Source: JANYGA01 sp043743145 (GTDB taxonomy: Bacteria; Vulcanimicrobiota; Vulcanimicrobiia; Vulcanimicrobiales; Vulcanimicrobiaceae). Taken from it: a DNA stretch of 22,010 nucleotides. How positions within the stretch are numbered: the first letter of the stretch is position 1; each line of letters opens with the position of its first letter. Location of the stretch: NCBI GenBank assembly GCA_043743145.1, contig JAYTXC010000007.1, positions 1 through 22,010 on the forward strand, read 5' to 3'. Shown piece by piece: positions 1 through 7,341 of the stretch. The notes under the pieces were generated by a model that saw nothing but the letters and a program-made list of their open reading frames with translations, was not told the origin of the DNA and ran no database searches. The position numbers and the translations under genes were made by a program.

Positions 1-61
1 CAACGAGGCCGATCCATGGAAAGAACAGCGCTACAGCGATATGCCGAGCTGGTTCGGCTAA
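1..61 (+). CDS. C-terminal tail of an unidentified protein (partial)
   Basis: An open frame enters from the left edge and ends at a TAA at 59-61. The last residues read NEADPWKEQRYSDMPSWFG, a mixed polar and aromatic sequence that looks like a genuine protein end rather than an Arg/Ala-rich shadow frame. It converges on the next gene, with only three bases between the two stop codons. Too little is present to name a family. Confidence 0.5.
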   Translation, partial: NEADPWKEQRYSDMPSWFG

Positions 62-64
62 CCG

Positions 65-589
65 CTACTTTGCGTCGCTGAGTTTCGGTAGCACGATCCG
101 GAATGGCTTGTACTTCGGTTCGAATGCGAACGACACGATCAACTTCGTGGGCACGAAGTCTTTCGGGACGGGCATCGTGAGCTTGAAGCGTTGCGCCGCA
201 CCTGGGGGCGTGTTGCCGAAGTCCGAGGAGCCGCTGATGCCGCTGGATTGCACCACGTCGTCGGCATCGGCGTAGCTGATGCGAATCCCACCGAACACCG
301 TACGGTTTGTTCCATTGCGAATCATCGCCACAAAGAGGATGATTTTTTGATCGGCGCCGGCACCGGAGCCCGCGGGGAGCGCCGCCGCCTCCTGGGCCGA
401 GAGTTCGCGAACGGTGATGACTTTCAGCCGATATTCGCCATTGAAGAGCGTCTTTCCAACGCTTCCCTCAATTGCTGAGAGCTGGTTTGCGCCACCAGGT
501 ACCGGCGTGGGCGCGCTACGCCCAGGAGCAGCGAGGCTGCCCACGAGCATGGCGACCAGCAAGACGACGAGCGGTTTGATTCTCAGCAT
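65..589 (-). CDS. Secreted protein with a probable beta-sandwich domain (DUF4352-like)
   Basis: This 174-residue protein starts with a clear Sec signal peptide: Lys at position 5, a hydrophobic run of Leu/Val at about 7-20, and a small-residue cleavage region near AAPGRSA. The mature part has alternating hydrophobic strands, an R-N-G-T-N motif near residue 92 and a conserved-looking PPGAAQRF segment near 130. That pattern of a strand, 'N-x-T', then a pG-turn and a closing strand resembles the extracellular DUF4352 fold, but I recognise it by pattern only. It lies 47 bases downstream of the Yip1-family gene on the same strand, so the two may be cotranscribed. The start is ATG at 587-589. A role as an exported accessory or stress protein would be a guess. 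Confidence 0.72.
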   Translation of the reverse strand: MLRIKPLVVLLVAMLVGSLAAPGRSAPTPVPGGANQLSAIEGSVGKTLFNGEYRLKVITVRELSAQEAAALPAGSGAGADQKIILFVAMIRNGTNRTVFGGIRISYADADDVVQSSGISGSSDFGNTPPGAAQRFKLTMPVPKDFVPTKLIVSFAFEPKYKPFRIVLPKLSDAK

Positions 590-636
590 GCACGCATCTT
601 ACGCGCGTCGAGTCCGCCGCTCGTCCGAAGATGATC

Positions 637-1239
637 TCAGCGGTGGAGCGCCCCGCCCGCGACCAAGGCACCTGCGGTAAGCGCGCCGACGAGTCCGAGC
701 GTCACGGCGATGGCGACGAAGTTGATCACCACGGCGACGATGATGACGACGACGGTATAGCCGAGGGCCTTCGGTTGCGGGATATTCATCATCGGCTGCG
801 CACCAAGGTAGAGCACGTAGAGCGAGTAGAGCCCGCCGACGAGCGCGACGAGCGACCCGAGCACGGGCACGAGCAACGCGATTCCCGCCACCCACGCCGC
901 CGTGTACGCGTAGCCGATCCATTTGAACGCTTGCGCGCGATCTTTCGTGCCGTCGAACGACGGTGCCAGCGCCTCAGCCACGAGACCGATGATCGCGACG
1001 CCCAAGATCGCAAAAACGAATTGAATGACGGCGCCGACGATTCCGCCGATGAGGCCATTGTGGAGGAAGAGCGAGCTTAAAATGACGCTTCCGACGAGGC
1101 CGCATATTGCGGGGATTGCGGCGAGCGGGATGACGTAACTCGTGAACAGCGTTCCGATCGGCGTCGGCTCGATTGCGACGACCGGCCATTCGCGTGCGGG
1201 TGAAACGATCATCGCGCGTGCGCGATCGACCAAAGCCAT
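637..1239 (-). CDS. Yip1-domain family integral membrane protein
   Basis: This is a 200-residue membrane protein. The N-terminus has the typical Yip1-family opening: an amphipathic MALVDRARAMIVSPAREWP segment, in which a helix is followed by 'P-x-x-E-W'. About five hydrophobic segments follow, at roughly 32-52, 62-88, 106-128, 130-148 and 160-195. Bacterial Yip1 proteins (PF04893) are widespread and have no settled function. The start is ATG at 1237-1239, preceded by GGAG with six bases between. The gene is transcribed away from the 1518 gene, so the spacer 1240-1517 should hold both promoters. The signal-peptide gene at 65-589 follows it closely. Confidence 0.8.
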   Translation of the reverse strand: MALVDRARAMIVSPAREWPVVAIEPTPIGTLFTSYVIPLAAIPAICGLVGSVILSSLFLHNGLIGGIVGAVIQFVFAILGVAIIGLVAEALAPSFDGTKDRAQAFKWIGYAYTAAWVAGIALLVPVLGSLVALVGGLYSLYVLYLGAQPMMNIPQPKALGYTVVVIIVAVVINFVAIAVTLGLVGALTAGALVAGGALHR

Positions 1240-1517
1240 GAGAGACTCCGCTTCAAAACGATAAGTGACTAAGCAAAGACTGGTCCCTCGAACGCGGGAA
1301 CCCTGCCGCCATCTTACACGAGAAACGTTCTTGAAGCGTTCTCATTGCGCGCACAAGTGATCGAGCACGCGCCTGCGGACACCGAACGAGCGCGGCACGC
1401 AAGGGGGGTTAATCCTTGCCGCGTTCGTTCCCGATTGAGGTTTTAGCTCGCAATGGCTCACTCGGAGGAGACCGAAATCGGACGAATTTCGGACGCCCGG
1501 TCTGAGAGATTAAGATC
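1240..1517. promoter_or_regulatory. Divergent spacer with several inverted repeats
   Basis: This spacer separates two divergently transcribed genes, so promoters for both must lie here. I see three structured elements: a near-direct repeat of CGTTCT with an 11-base period around 1327-1342, a strong hairpin at 1384-1430 (listed separately), and a 7-base inverted repeat CCGAAAT / ATTTCGG at 1472-1478 and 1486-1492 that could be an operator for the plus-strand gene. I could not place convincing -35 and -10 boxes. Confidence 0.5.
1384..1430. repeat. Long imperfect hairpin in the divergent spacer
   Basis: The arm GAACGAGCGCGGCA at 1384-1397 pairs with TGCCGCGTTCGTTC at 1417-1430. All 14 positions pair, one of them as G-U. 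After a four-base bulge on the left arm, AGG at 1402-1404 pairs with CCT at 1414-1416. Read on the plus strand, a short TTTT run follows 11 bases later (1441-1444), so it could be an attenuator or a weak terminator. It could also be a protein-binding palindrome. Confidence 0.55.
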
Positions 1518-1574
1518 ATGAAATCTCAAATTGCCCCTCGCGCTCGCAACGGCGTTGCTCATCGCGGAGGCCGA

Positions 1575-2021
1575 ATGTTCGCCGTGAGATGCCAGGTCAT
1601 CGGCCTTGCAACGGCAACGATCCTCGCCGCTCCCGTCGGGGCGAGTACCCCGCACCGCGCGGCCTGCGGCATTCTGTCCCTGGCCGAAGTCCGCGCCTTG
1701 GTTCATTTTCCGGTTTCGGTATTCGTGCCCGGATCGGCGGAGCCGACGATTACGGGCAATACGACCGCATCGATGTGCACCTACGTGCCGCTGGATGCCA
1801 AAGGCCGCGTCGTCAGCGGCCGTAGCGCGAGCGTCACCCTGATGTGGGGCCCAAACGACGTTCTTCTGAAAACCCAGCAATACTGGGAGAAGCAGCAGTC
1901 TGCCGTCGGCTCCAGGAGCGGTGCTCTCGTGATCACCTGGGTCGGCATCGCTGCAAACCGTACTGCGGAAGGGTCGTCGGGCAGCAAAAAATTGCTCGCT
2001 GCGGTGTTGCAGAAGCTCTAG
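1575..2021 (+). CDS. Small secreted protein of unknown function
   Basis: The frame opens at ATG 1518, but I prefer ATG 1575, which gives 148 residues. It is preceded by a perfect GGAGG at 1566-1570, four bases upstream, and it begins directly with a signal peptide (MFAVRCQVIGLATATILAAPVGA). The 19 residues gained from the earlier start are Arg-rich and would bury the signal. The mature protein begins with a CGILSLAEVRALV segment and has a second Cys in a SMCTYVP context about 36 residues later. That 'C-x-L-L-x-x-x-E-V ... C-x-Y' layout is seen in DUF3558-like and related small exported proteins, where the two Cys may form a disulfide. It converges on mutY with 17 bases between stops. No function can be assigned. 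Confidence 0.68.
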   Translation: MFAVRCQVIGLATATILAAPVGASTPHRAACGILSLAEVRALVHFPVSVFVPGSAEPTITGNTTASMCTYVPLDAKGRVVSGRSASVTLMWGPNDVLLKTQQYWEKQQSAVGSRSGALVITWVGIAANRTAEGSSGSKKLLAAVLQKL

Positions 2022-2038
2022 CCCGCTTCGCGCGGTCA

Positions 2039-2962
2039 TTACGCCTTGAGCGTCACGCCCGTTGCGCCGATTTCGACGATGCCGTCGCGCCCGAGGCGCG
2101 CGACGATCGCCGCAAACGCCGCGCCATCGCGATGCTGCACGGCGAGCCCGGGAGCGAGCTGCGCATGAAGATCGAGCAGCGAGATCGTTTCCGCCGCCTC
2201 GAGATCGCGCAATCGGTCGATGACGCGACCGCGCACGAAGCGATCGGTCTCCTCGAATTTCATCTTCTCCTGCGGCGTGCGTTTGGGCGCATGCGCGGCG
2301 GCGCGACGCGCGAGCATCCCCGCGTCGATCGGCGCGGCCGCGCAGTCGCGCACGAGCGGGCAAAGCAGACACTTGGGGGCACGCGCCGTGCAGAGCGTCG
2401 ACCCAAGATCCATCAGTGCCGAATTAAATGCGAAGCCCCCGCCGGGTGGAACGAGCGATGAAGCGACCGTGTCGATCTCGGTCGGGGTCGCGAGCGGCGG
2501 CCATTCGAGGCCGAATTGCGTGCGATGCACGATGCGGCGGATATTCGTATCGATCGCGACGACGTCGGCGTCGAAAGCGAACGCTGCGATCGCGCGAGCC
2601 GTGTACGGCCCGATACCGGGCAATGCGCGCAGCGTCGTTTCCTCGCGTGGCAGCGCGCCCTTATGCTCGTCACGCACCGCGCGTGCGAGCGCGTGCAAGC
2701 GCATCGCACGCGAGTTGTAACCGAGGCCCTGCCACGCGCGCACGACGTCGGCCTGTGATGATGCGGCGAGCGATGCGAACGTCGGCCAGCGTGCGACAAA
2801 GGCTTCGAAGAGCGGCACGACGCGATCGACTTGCGTCTGCTGCAACATGAATTCCGCGACGACGATACGATACGGTGCGCGGTCGGTCCGCCACGGGAGC
2901 GTCGCGCGATTGTTGTGCGCGAACCACGCGAGAAGCGCTTGTGCGATCGGATGCGCTGCCAC
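2039..2962 (-). CDS. mutY: A/G-specific adenine DNA glycosylase MutY
   Basis: MutY removes adenine mispaired with 8-oxoguanine in base-excision repair. In this 307-residue protein the catalytic Glu is E37 in AEFMLQQTQV, the helix-hairpin-helix is LPGIGPYT at 114-121, the catalytic Asp is D138 in AIDTNIRR, and the [4Fe-4S] ligands are C191, C198, C201 and C207 (C-x6-C-x2-C-x5-C). E37 and D138 fall at the same numbers as in E. coli. After the cluster only about 100 residues remain. They look like a short winged-helix tail rather than the NUDIX-like domain that E. coli MutY uses to read 8-oxoG; actinobacterial MutY proteins can be similarly short. The start is GTG, and its G is the last base of the upstream TAG stop (TAGTG), so translation is probably coupled to the MocR gene. 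Confidence 0.95.
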   Translation of the reverse strand: MAAHPIAQALLAWFAHNNRATLPWRTDRAPYRIVVAEFMLQQTQVDRVVPLFEAFVARWPTFASLAASSQADVVRAWQGLGYNSRAMRLHALARAVRDEHKGALPREETTLRALPGIGPYTARAIAAFAFDADVVAIDTNIRRIVHRTQFGLEWPPLATPTEIDTVASSLVPPGGGFAFNSALMDLGSTLCTARAPKCLLCPLVRDCAAAPIDAGMLARRAAAHAPKRTPQEKMKFEETDRFVRGRVIDRLRDLEAAETISLLDLHAQLAPGLAVQHRDGAAFAAIVARLGRDGIVEIGATGVTLKA

Positions 2963-4470
2963 TATCGTGCCTGCGTCGCGCCGATCGCGGTGCCGATCCG
3001 ACGGATACCTTCGAGAAGATGCTCGCGCGAGACGGGCGTGATCGCGAGCCGAAAATTATGATCGCCGCCGGACGCAGCGTAAAACGCCTCGCCGAAAAGA
3101 AACGATGCGCCGCAACGTTCGGCCGCATCGAGTAACGCCCGCGCGCGCATCTCGCGCGGCGCGGTCGCCCACAGATAGTAGCCACCGCCGCTGCCGGCGA
3201 CGCGCATGGATTTCGGCCAGTATTCGGCGATGGCTGCGAGCGCGAGCGTCCGACGCTCGGCGAGTTCGACGCGCAAACGGCAGACGTGCGTGTCGTACGA
3301 GCCGCGCAGATAATCGGCGACACCCGCTTGCACGTAGAGACTCGTCGCCATGTCGTACGATTGTTTCCGTAGCAACAGACGTTCGAAAATGGGCCGCGGC
3401 GCCGTGAGCCACCCAAGCCGAAGTGACGGTGCGATCGTCTTCGAAAACGAACTCAAGTAGATGACTTGGTTCGGCGATTGCGAGACGAGCGGCGGTGCGG
3501 GCGACTGCGTGAGTTCGCCGTACGGATCGTCCTCGACGATCGGTACCCGCGCGCGCGTCGCAAGCGTGACGAGCCGTTCGCGACGATCGGCATTCATCGT
3601 TACGCCCGTCGGATTGTGAAGCGCGGGCATCGTGTAAATGAAGCGCGGTCGCCGCGTGCGTAAAATCGCCTCGACGTGATCGACACGCATTCCGCCGTCG
3701 TCGACCGCGACGGGAATCGCGCGCAAGCCCGCGATCTGGAAGATTTGGAGCGCGCCCGGATAGGTGGGCGCTTCGACGATGATTTCATCGCCCGGTTCGG
3801 CAAGCGATTGCGCGACGAGCGAGATGCCCTGCGTCGATCCCGTCAGGACGAGCACTTCGCGCGAATCGATCGCGCAGCCGCGCGCGCGCATGCGGGCGGC
3901 GATCGCTTCGCGTAACGGCGCGTGGCCTTCGGAATCGCCGTACGACAGCACGTAATTGGGGTCGATCGCAACGCGCGCGAACGACGCGGCAAGTTCTTCG
4001 AGCGGCGACGGATCGACGGGCGGCACGCCCTGGACGAACGAGATCCGTTCGCCCTGAAAGGTCGCGGCAAGCTCGCCCAAGACTTGTGGAAACGCGCCGA
4101 CGCGCCATGACGGAAGCGTGACCCACCACGGCACATCGTTGCCTCGCGGCGCGCCGCCGGGCGACCGACGCACGCGCGAGCCCGACCCGACGCGCTGTTC
4201 GATGAGGCCGTCGGCCACGAGTTCGCGATAGGCGTGTACGACCGTACTCCGATTGACGCCGAGCTTCGTCGCGAGCGCGCGTTCGGGTGGCAGGCGCGTC
4301 GATTCAGGGAGCGTGCCCGTTTGAATCGATTCGCGTAGTTCTTCATAGATCTGCTGATAGATCGGCACGATGCTCGACCGATCGACGGTCGGAATCACCC
4401 CGGGCCACCCAATGTCGCGCATTGGATGGGAGATTGGCTCTCGCTTCCGATGACTCCGCTGATAACGCAA
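2962..4470 (-). CDS. MocR-type regulator: GntR helix-turn-helix fused to a class I aminotransferase
   Basis: The longest frame is 502 residues. A GntR winged helix occupies about residues 33-105 (PIYQQIYEELRESI, LPPERALATKLGVNRSTV, GSGSRV). A fold-type I PLP aminotransferase domain follows at about 140-495, with NPTG at 286-289, VEDDPYG near 312-318 and the PLP lysine K344 in SSFSKTIAPSLRLGW. MocR proteins are PLP-sensing regulators (PdxR, GabR, TauR); some members act as 2-aminoadipate-type aminotransferases, so its effector is unknown. The first 16 residues (basic, RSHRKRE) are unlike the family. ATG 4422 or GTG 4398 are better starts, and the latter begins just before the family-typical VDRSSIVPIYQQ. 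A palindrome overlaps this start region. mutY follows with a one-base overlap. Confidence 0.88.
   Translation of the reverse strand: MRYQRSHRKREPISHPMRDIGWPGVIPTVDRSSIVPIYQQIYEELRESIQTGTLPESTRLPPERALATKLGVNRSTVVHAYRELVADGLIEQRVGSGSRVRRSPGGAPRGNDVPWWVTLPSWRVGAFPQVLGELAATFQGERISFVQGVPPVDPSPLEELAASFARVAIDPNYVLSYGDSEGHAPLREAIAARMRARGCAIDSREVLVLTGSTQGISLVAQSLAEPGDEIIVEAPTYPGALQIFQIAGLRAIPVAVDDGGMRVDHVEAILRTRRPRFIYTMPALHNPTGVTMNADRRERLVTLATRARVPIVEDDPYGELTQSPAPPLVSQSPNQVIYLSSFSKTIAPSLRLGWLTAPRPIFERLLLRKQSYDMATSLYVQAGVADYLRGSYDTHVCRLRVELAERRTLALAAIAEYWPKSMRVAGSGGGYYLWATAPREMRARALLDAAERCGASFLFGEAFYAASGGDHNFRLAITPVSREHLLEGIRRIGTAIGATQAR
4405..4429. promoter_or_regulatory. Palindrome over the MocR start region, possible autoregulatory operator
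   Basis: CCACCCAATG at 4405-4414 and CATTGGATGG at 4420-4429 are inverted copies matching at 9 of 10 positions, separated by TCGCG. The right arm contains the ATG candidate of the MocR gene (4420-4422), and the element lies just upstream of the alternative GTG start at 4398. GntR-family proteins commonly bind such sites near their own promoters, so autoregulation is a reasonable inference. A hairpin in the mRNA is the alternative. Confidence 0.45.
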
Positions 4471-4526
4471 CGATTGGAACCGCGCTGTTCACACGAGGCC
4501 GATATCGTGGTGAGACGGACGTATAG

Positions 4527-4862
4527 CTGCTCCCGTCGTGCGCAAGCGCGGCGACACCGGTTCCGGCAAGCGCGCAGCCCGCGACCGTTCCGACGACGTC
4601 GAGCCTGGTGCCGGGCGATACGTTTGCCGTTGCGGCCGCATCCGACATCGTCGTCAATGGCATCATCGTGATCCGCAAAGGCACGCTTGGAAAGGGACGA
4701 TTGGAGAAGTCGCTCGGCGCATTCGTCGCCGATCACGTCCACGTCGACGCTTTCGAGTGGTCTCGCGAAACGGATCACTTCGACCACTGGATCCATCCAA
4801 ACGAAAACCTGGCCCCTCCGCGGTGGTTACGAGTGAGGCTTGGCGAAACCGTCCAGCTCTAG
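4527..4862 (+). pseudogene. Probable remnant of a secreted-protein gene
   Basis: An open frame runs from just after a TAG at 4524-4526 to a TAG at 4861-4863. It has a Ser/Ala/Pro/Thr-rich opening (a low-complexity linker like those that follow a signal peptide), then VPGDTFAVAAASDIVVNG and VVIRKGTLGKG-like text. The pattern 'G-D-T-F ... V-V-N-G-x-V-V-I-x-K-G' is typical of exported beta-rich domains, so the frame appears to be real coding sequence. There is no signal peptide and no ATG start; the first standard start is GTG 4608, which begins inside the domain and gives 84 residues. The distal half no longer resembles a domain. I read it as truncated or decayed, although a short real gene from 4608 is possible. 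Confidence 0.4.
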
Positions 4863-4874
4863 CGGAACCACTGT

Positions 4875-4880
4875 GGGGAG
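4875..4880 (+). promoter_or_regulatory. Ribosome binding site that fixes the TTG start of lpdA
   Basis: GGGGAG lies six bases before TTG at 4887-4889. It supports initiation at this TTG, which also matches the normal MxxxxVDVIVIGAGPGG beginning of the enzyme. Confidence 0.7.
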
Positions 4881-4886
4881 AACATT

Positions 4887-6338
4887 TTGGCAGATCATCA
4901 GGTCGACGTTATCGTCATCGGCGCGGGTCCGGGCGGCTACCATGCCGCGATTCGGCTCGGGCAGCTCGGTAAGAAAGTCGTCTGCTTCGATCGGGACGAG
5001 GTCGGCGGCGTCTGCCTCAATTGGGGCTGCATCCCGACCAAGGCGCTCCTCCACGTCGGTGAAGTCAGTCGCCAGATTCGTGAAGCCGGCAAGATCGGCA
5101 TCACCGTCGGTGCGCCGGAAATCGATCGCGAAGGCGTCGCGAAATTCAAATCTGATGTCGTAAAATCCAACGTCAGCGGCGTAAACCAGCTCTTCAAAGC
5201 CAATAACGTCGACTTCGCATACGGCGATGCGTCGTTCGTTTCGGCGAAAGAAGTCGCGCTGAAAAAACGCGACGGTACGACGGAAACGTACGCTGCAACC
5301 GACGCGGTCATCATCGCAACCGGCAGCGCGCCCATCGATGTCAAGGCGTGGCCGCGCGATGGCGAGACGATCATCAATTCCGACGACGCAGTCGGGCTCA
5401 AGAAATTACCGAAAACGATGCTCGTCATCGGCGGTGGCGTGATCGGTCTGGAATTCGCAACCGTGTACACACGCATGGGCGCGAAGGTGCTCATCGTCGA
5501 GCAGATGGCAAACGTCCTCGCCGGCACCGACCTCGAGATTTCAAAGACGATGGCGCGTATTCTCAAGAAACAGGGCGTCGAAATCGCGCTTGGGACGAAG
5601 CTCGTCTCGCTCGAAAAAGTCGGCGACGGCGTGAAGGCCGTCTTCAACGGCGACTACACGAACAATAAGGACGAGACGCGCGAATTCGAGATGGCGCTCG
5701 TCGCCGTCGGTCGTCGTCCCATCACCGATACGCTCAATCTCGCAGCGGCCGGTCTCACCACAGATGAACGCGGATTCATCGCCGTCGATGCGCAGCGCCG
5801 CACGAACGTCGCCGGCATCTTTGCGATCGGCGACGTCACGAGCGCACCGCTCCTGGCGCACAAAGCGATGAAAGAGGGTACCGTTGCAGCCGAAGTCATC
5901 GGCGGAGATCGGTCGGCCGCATACGATCCGGTCGCAGTGCCCAACTGCGTTTACACCGATCCCGAAGTCGCAACCGTCGGTCTCTCCGAAGAAGAAGCAA
6001 AAGCCGCGGGCTACGAACTGCGCATCGGAAAATTTCCGTTGCTTGCGAGCGGTCGCGCGCGAACGATGAACGAGTCCGACGGTATGATCAAACTCGTCGC
6101 CGATGCAAAGACCGATCTCTTGCTCGGCATGCACATCATCGCACCGCAAGCGGAATCGCTGATCGGTGAAGGCGTGATCGCGCTCGAAATGGGCGCGACG
6201 CTCGAAGATATTGGGCTCTCGATCCACCCGCATCCGACGCTCACCGAATCGATCATGGACGCAGCCGAAGCCGCGCACGGTAAGGCGATCCATATCGTCA
6301 ACGCCAAGCCGAAGACACCTGTGGGCGCGGGCGTCTGA
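4887..6338 (+). CDS. lpdA: Dihydrolipoyl dehydrogenase (E3)
   Basis: E3 reoxidises dihydrolipoamide on 2-oxoacid dehydrogenase complexes or the glycine cleavage H protein, passing electrons through FAD to NAD+. The 483 residues are the normal length. The FAD Rossmann motif GAGPGGY is at 12-18, the redox disulfide is C43/C48 in GGVCLNWGCIPTKAL, the NAD motif GGGVIGLEF lies near 180, the second FAD contact is AIGDVTSAPLLAHKA, and the C-terminal active-site pair is H449/E454 in HPHPTLTE. The start is TTG with a good ribosome binding site. It leads the lpdA-ABM-lipB-lipA run, joining E3 with the two enzymes that make its lipoyl cofactor. The E1 and E2 genes are not in the window. Confidence 0.97.
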   Translation: MADHQVDVIVIGAGPGGYHAAIRLGQLGKKVVCFDRDEVGGVCLNWGCIPTKALLHVGEVSRQIREAGKIGITVGAPEIDREGVAKFKSDVVKSNVSGVNQLFKANNVDFAYGDASFVSAKEVALKKRDGTTETYAATDAVIIATGSAPIDVKAWPRDGETIINSDDAVGLKKLPKTMLVIGGGVIGLEFATVYTRMGAKVLIVEQMANVLAGTDLEISKTMARILKKQGVEIALGTKLVSLEKVGDGVKAVFNGDYTNNKDETREFEMALVAVGRRPITDTLNLAAAGLTTDERGFIAVDAQRRTNVAGIFAIGDVTSAPLLAHKAMKEGTVAAEVIGGDRSAAYDPVAVPNCVYTDPEVATVGLSEEEAKAAGYELRIGKFPLLASGRARTMNESDGMIKLVADAKTDLLLGMHIIAPQAESLIGEGVIALEMGATLEDIGLSIHPHPTLTESIMDAAEAAHGKAIHIVNAKPKTPVGAGV

Positions 6339-6342
6339 TCGC

Positions 6343-6651
6343 GTGGTCTTCTTCCTCGAACTGAGCGCGATCGACGATCTCGCAGCCGAGCATGCGGCGA
6401 GCCTGCTCGATGCGTACTTGGAAACGTTGCTTGGCCGAGGACTGCTCTCGTTTCGGATCGGTCGCGCGACGACCGATCCGAAACGCCTCATGATCCACGA
6501 AGAATGGACGAGCATCGCCGCCCACGAGGCGCACGACGGCAATCCGGCGCTTGCCGAAATGTTCCAAAATCTAAAGCCGCTGATCTCGGCGCCGGCGAGC
6601 GGCACGCATTACGAGATCGTCGCTGCCGGTTTTACCGACGAAGACGACTGA
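6343..6651 (+). CDS. Small ABM-fold protein (antibiotic biosynthesis monooxygenase-like)
   Basis: This is a 102-residue protein starting at GTG 6343, four bases after the lpdA stop. It has the ABM-type pattern of strand (VVFFLEL), helix, strand with a family-typical MIHEEWTS segment, the 'A-x-x-A-H' helix start (IAAHEAH) and a final strand (THYEIVAAGF). Members of this ferredoxin-like dimeric fold include heme-degrading and quinol monooxygenases and many proteins of unknown role. The stop TGA overlaps the ATG of lipB (TGATG), so the pair is translationally coupled. Frames extending further upstream only read through the end of lpdA. A link to lipoate metabolism is suggested by context only. 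Confidence 0.75.
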   Translation: MVFFLELSAIDDLAAEHAASLLDAYLETLLGRGLLSFRIGRATTDPKRLMIHEEWTSIAAHEAHDGNPALAEMFQNLKPLISAPASGTHYEIVAAGFTDEDD

Positions 6652-7301
6652 TGCGCGCTATCGACCTCGGCCGCCGACCGTATCGTGAGACGCTCGCGCT
6701 CATGCGCGAGATTCATGAGGCGGTCGCGCGCGGTGAAGCGAGCGATACACTCATCGTCGTCGAGCACGATCCCGTCGTGACGCTCGGCCGAAATGCGAAG
6801 CGCGAACACGTGCGTTTATCAGCCGATGCGCTCGCGCAACGCGGCATCGATCTCGTGGAGATCGAACGCGGCGGAGATGCGACGTACCATGGGCCGGGGC
6901 AACTCGTGCTCTATCCGATTCGCAAACTCACACGCTTTCGCGAGGTCGCGCCGCTGGTATCGTCGCTCGAACGGAGTGTCGTTGCGGCGCTCGCCACGTT
7001 CGGCATCGCCGCGCGCGGGCGCGGCGAACATCGCGGGGTGTACGTCGGCGAAAACGCGATCTGCGCGATCGGTTTAGCGGTAAAGCAGATGACGTCATTG
7101 CACGGCCTCGCTCTCAACGTCTCGACGTCGCTCGATTACGATCGCCTCATCACGCCTTGCGGTACGCCTGAATTCGGCATCACTTCGATGACGCACGAAC
7201 TCGGGCGCGAGATCGCACTCGCCGATGCGCGCGATGCCATGCTCGCAGCACTGGAGCGGGAATTCTCCCTACAGTTCGAGCGCGAAGCCGCGCCATGTTA
7301 A
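6651..7301 (+). CDS. lipB: Octanoyl-[ACP]:protein octanoyltransferase LipB
   Basis: LipB moves octanoate from acyl carrier protein to the lipoyl domains of E2 and H proteins, the first step of lipoate synthesis. The 216 residues match the family. The signature is RGGDATYHGPGQ at 73-84, the catalytic Lys is K145 in GLAVKQMTSLHGLALNV, and the nucleophilic Cys is C170 in TPCGTPEFGITSM. The ATG at 6651 shares its A with the stop of the preceding small gene; longer upstream extensions are Arg-rich and implausible. lipA follows about 40 bases downstream and supplies the sulfur-insertion step. Confidence 0.96.
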   Translation: MRAIDLGRRPYRETLALMREIHEAVARGEASDTLIVVEHDPVVTLGRNAKREHVRLSADALAQRGIDLVEIERGGDATYHGPGQLVLYPIRKLTRFREVAPLVSSLERSVVAALATFGIAARGRGEHRGVYVGENAICAIGLAVKQMTSLHGLALNVSTSLDYDRLITPCGTPEFGITSMTHELGREIALADARDAMLAALEREFSLQFEREAAPC

Positions 7302-7341
7302 ACGTGGAAAACGCGCGAGCAATCGCGAAGGAACGACGACC

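Noticed and set aside
599..922. Arg-rich minus-strand open frame
   Set aside because: It overlaps the Yip1-family gene in another frame and has the Arg/Ala composition of a shadow frame in high-GC DNA.
4395..4796. Minus-strand open frame opposite the 4527-4862 remnant
   Set aside because: It reads antisense to the plus-strand text that has a recognisable domain pattern and has no motifs of its own.
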